A DNA stretch of 64,000 nt, from the NCBI RefSeq assembly GCF_014656195.1, contig NZ_BNBY01000004.1:1-64000 (forward strand), written 5' to 3'. The position numbers and the translations under genes are program-made. The notes under the pieces were generated by a model that did not search any database, had not been told where the DNA came from, and saw only the letters and a list, made by a program, of their open reading frames with translations. Source of the stretch: Kitasatospora xanthocidica. Lineage in GTDB: Bacteria; Actinomycetota; Actinomycetes; Streptomycetales; Streptomycetaceae. Shown one piece after another: positions 63,257 through 64,000 of the stretch. The first letter of the stretch is position 1. Each line of letters starts with the position of its first letter.

Positions 63257-63661
63257 ATGACAGAACGACGCGCCATCCTCAGCGGTTCGACCTTCGAGGA
63301 GCAGATCGGCTACGCCCGTGCCGTGGTGGACGGCGACTGGGTCCACGTGTCCGGGACGACCGGCTTCGACTACACCGCGATGACCATCTCCGCCGACGTG
63401 GTGGAGCAGGCCGAGCAGTGCCTGCGCAACATCGCGACCGCGCTGGCCGAGGCGGACTGCGGCTTCGCCGACGTGGTGCGGGTGCGCTACCTGCTGCCGG
63501 ACCGCGCGGACTTCGAGCCCTGCTGGCCGGTCCTGCGCCGCTGCTTCGGCGAGGTCCGGCCGGCCGCCACCATGCAGATGTGCGGGCTCGCCGATCCCCG
63601 GATGAGGATCGAGATCGAGGTCACCGCCCGGCGCCGGACCAGCCGCACGAATACCGAGTAA
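63257..63661 (+). CDS. RidA/YjgF-YER057c-UK114 family protein
   Basis: 134 residues. SGSTFEEQIGYARAVVDGDWVHVSGTTGFDY, EQAEQCLRNIATALAEADCGFADVVRVRYLL and CFGEVRPAATMQMCGLADPRMRIEIEVTA follow the RidA trimer fold; the arginine before YLLPD and the RPAATM substrate loop are kept, while the usual C-terminal R/E pair is partly altered. Members hydrolyse reactive enamines/imines. TAGCGT at 63244-63249 is seven nt before the ATG (leaderless-type). Confidence 0.92.
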   Translation: MTERRAILSGSTFEEQIGYARAVVDGDWVHVSGTTGFDYTAMTISADVVEQAEQCLRNIATALAEADCGFADVVRVRYLLPDRADFEPCWPVLRRCFGEVRPAATMQMCGLADPRMRIEIEVTARRRTSRTNTE

Positions 63662-63663
63662 AA

Positions 63664-63694
63664 AACCTTCCCCGGTCAAGGTTCCTGCTAGCCT
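63664..63694 (+). promoter_or_regulatory. Operator/promoter of the terminal TetR gene
   Basis: AACCTT (63664-63669) and AAGGTT (63678-63683) form an inverted repeat with an eight-bp centre, followed by TAGCCT (63689-63694), seven nt before the ATG. Consistent with autoregulation of a leaderless gene. Confidence 0.65.
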
Positions 63695-63701
63695 GGACCC
63701 C

Positions 63702-64000
63702 ATGACTGGACTGCGCGAGCGCAAGAAGGAACAGACCCGGCGGGCCATCTCCGAAGCGGCCATCACCCTCTTCCTGGAGCGCGGCTTCGACCAGGTGTCG
63801 GTGGCGGACGTCGCGGCGGCCGCCGAGGTCTCCAAGCCGACGCTGTTCTCCTACTTCCCCAGCAAGGAGGACCTGGTCGTCCACCGCTTCGCCGACCACC
63901 AGGACCAGGCGGCCGACGTCGTCCGCGGCCGGCTCGCCGGCGAACCGGTGCTGGACGCCCTGCTCCGCGACTTCCTGACCGGCCTCACCCGGCGCGACCC
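63702..64000 (+). CDS. TetR-family regulator, 5' part only
   Basis: 99 codons visible before the window ends. RERKKEQTRRAISEAAITLFLERGFDQVSVADVAAAAEVSKPTLFSYFPSKEDLVVHRF is a complete TetR HTH (residues 5-62), followed by the start of the ligand domain. Target and ligand cannot be judged from this part. Confidence 0.93.
   Translation, partial: MTGLRERKKEQTRRAISEAAITLFLERGFDQVSVADVAAAAEVSKPTLFSYFPSKEDLVVHRFADHQDQAADVVRGRLAGEPVLDALLRDFLTGLTRRD

Overview
The window reads as chromosome from a very high-GC actinomycete of the Streptomyces/Kitasatospora type. Evidence for this: strong third-position G/C in every gene, frequent GTG starts and 4-nt ATGA/GTGA start-stop overlaps, a tetrahydroxynaphthalene synthase (RppA) beside a P450, a DasR-type operator before a family-18 chitinase, an actinobacterial RRHVDLLRV leader peptide, a TipAS-type MerR regulator, and many one-gene lineage-typical proteins (Pr6Pr, DUF2332, SUKH-4, Imm21). 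No rRNA, tRNA, phage, insertion sequence or CRISPR array was recognised.

Layout. 1-7.4 kb: end of a DHFR/RibD-like reductase, a methyltransferase with an internal tandem repeat, a DinB-like protein, two immunity-type proteins (Imm21, SUKH-4) flanking a zinc-ribbon protein, a DUF2332 protein and a MerR-TipAS regulator with a textbook 19-bp-spacer promoter. 7.5-13.2 kb: an FtsX-type ABC exporter divergent from a sensor kinase/response regulator pair. 13.3-14.6 kb: leader peptide plus 2-oxoglutarate/Fe(II) oxygenase. 14.9-21.7 kb: MerR regulator and a four-gene fatty-acid/branched acyl-CoA degradation operon (CoA-transferase/racemase, acyl-CoA dehydrogenase, thiolase, FadB). 22-28 kb: GNAT, a membrane protein-kinase-regulator operon, Pr6Pr protein, S41 protease. 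28-36 kb: two ABC-F ATPases around a secreted serine-protease lipoprotein, nitroreductase, GNAT, aldo/keto reductase. 36-43.4 kb: SGNH hydrolase, secreted anchor-C protein, chitinase, an unusual zinc-ribbon SDR, a second SDR divergent from a TetR regulator. 43.4-44 kb: an intergenic array of alternating palindromes. 44-48.9 kb: membrane protein, peptide deformylase divergent from an HTH regulator, VanZ-like protein, F420-type oxidoreductase, a stand-alone HemC. 48.9-53.8 kb: a second ABC exporter/two-component module with the same divergent layout as the first. 54-57 kb: P450-RppA-NUDIX pigment locus. 57-64 kb: SHOCT protein, Tex, PPOX protein, membrane protein, phosphotransferase, LysR/RidA pair and the start of a TetR gene.

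Two signals are not explained by the genes. First, at 43414-43966 five near-perfect palindromes alternate with five copies of a conserved 23-bp box at about 115-bp spacing; base changes in the palindromes are matched on both arms, so the pairing appears to be what is conserved. Second, many genes end in short tandem or near-tandem copies of their own last codons and stop codon (for example 6392-6433, 35137-35170, 41313-41396, 62243-62276), a pattern repeated at about ten gene ends. Several genes also carry a -10-like TAnnnT 6-7 nt before the start codon, which suggests leaderless transcripts. No complete new defence or biosynthetic system could be assembled from the gene content alone; the palindrome array is the best candidate for something undescribed.
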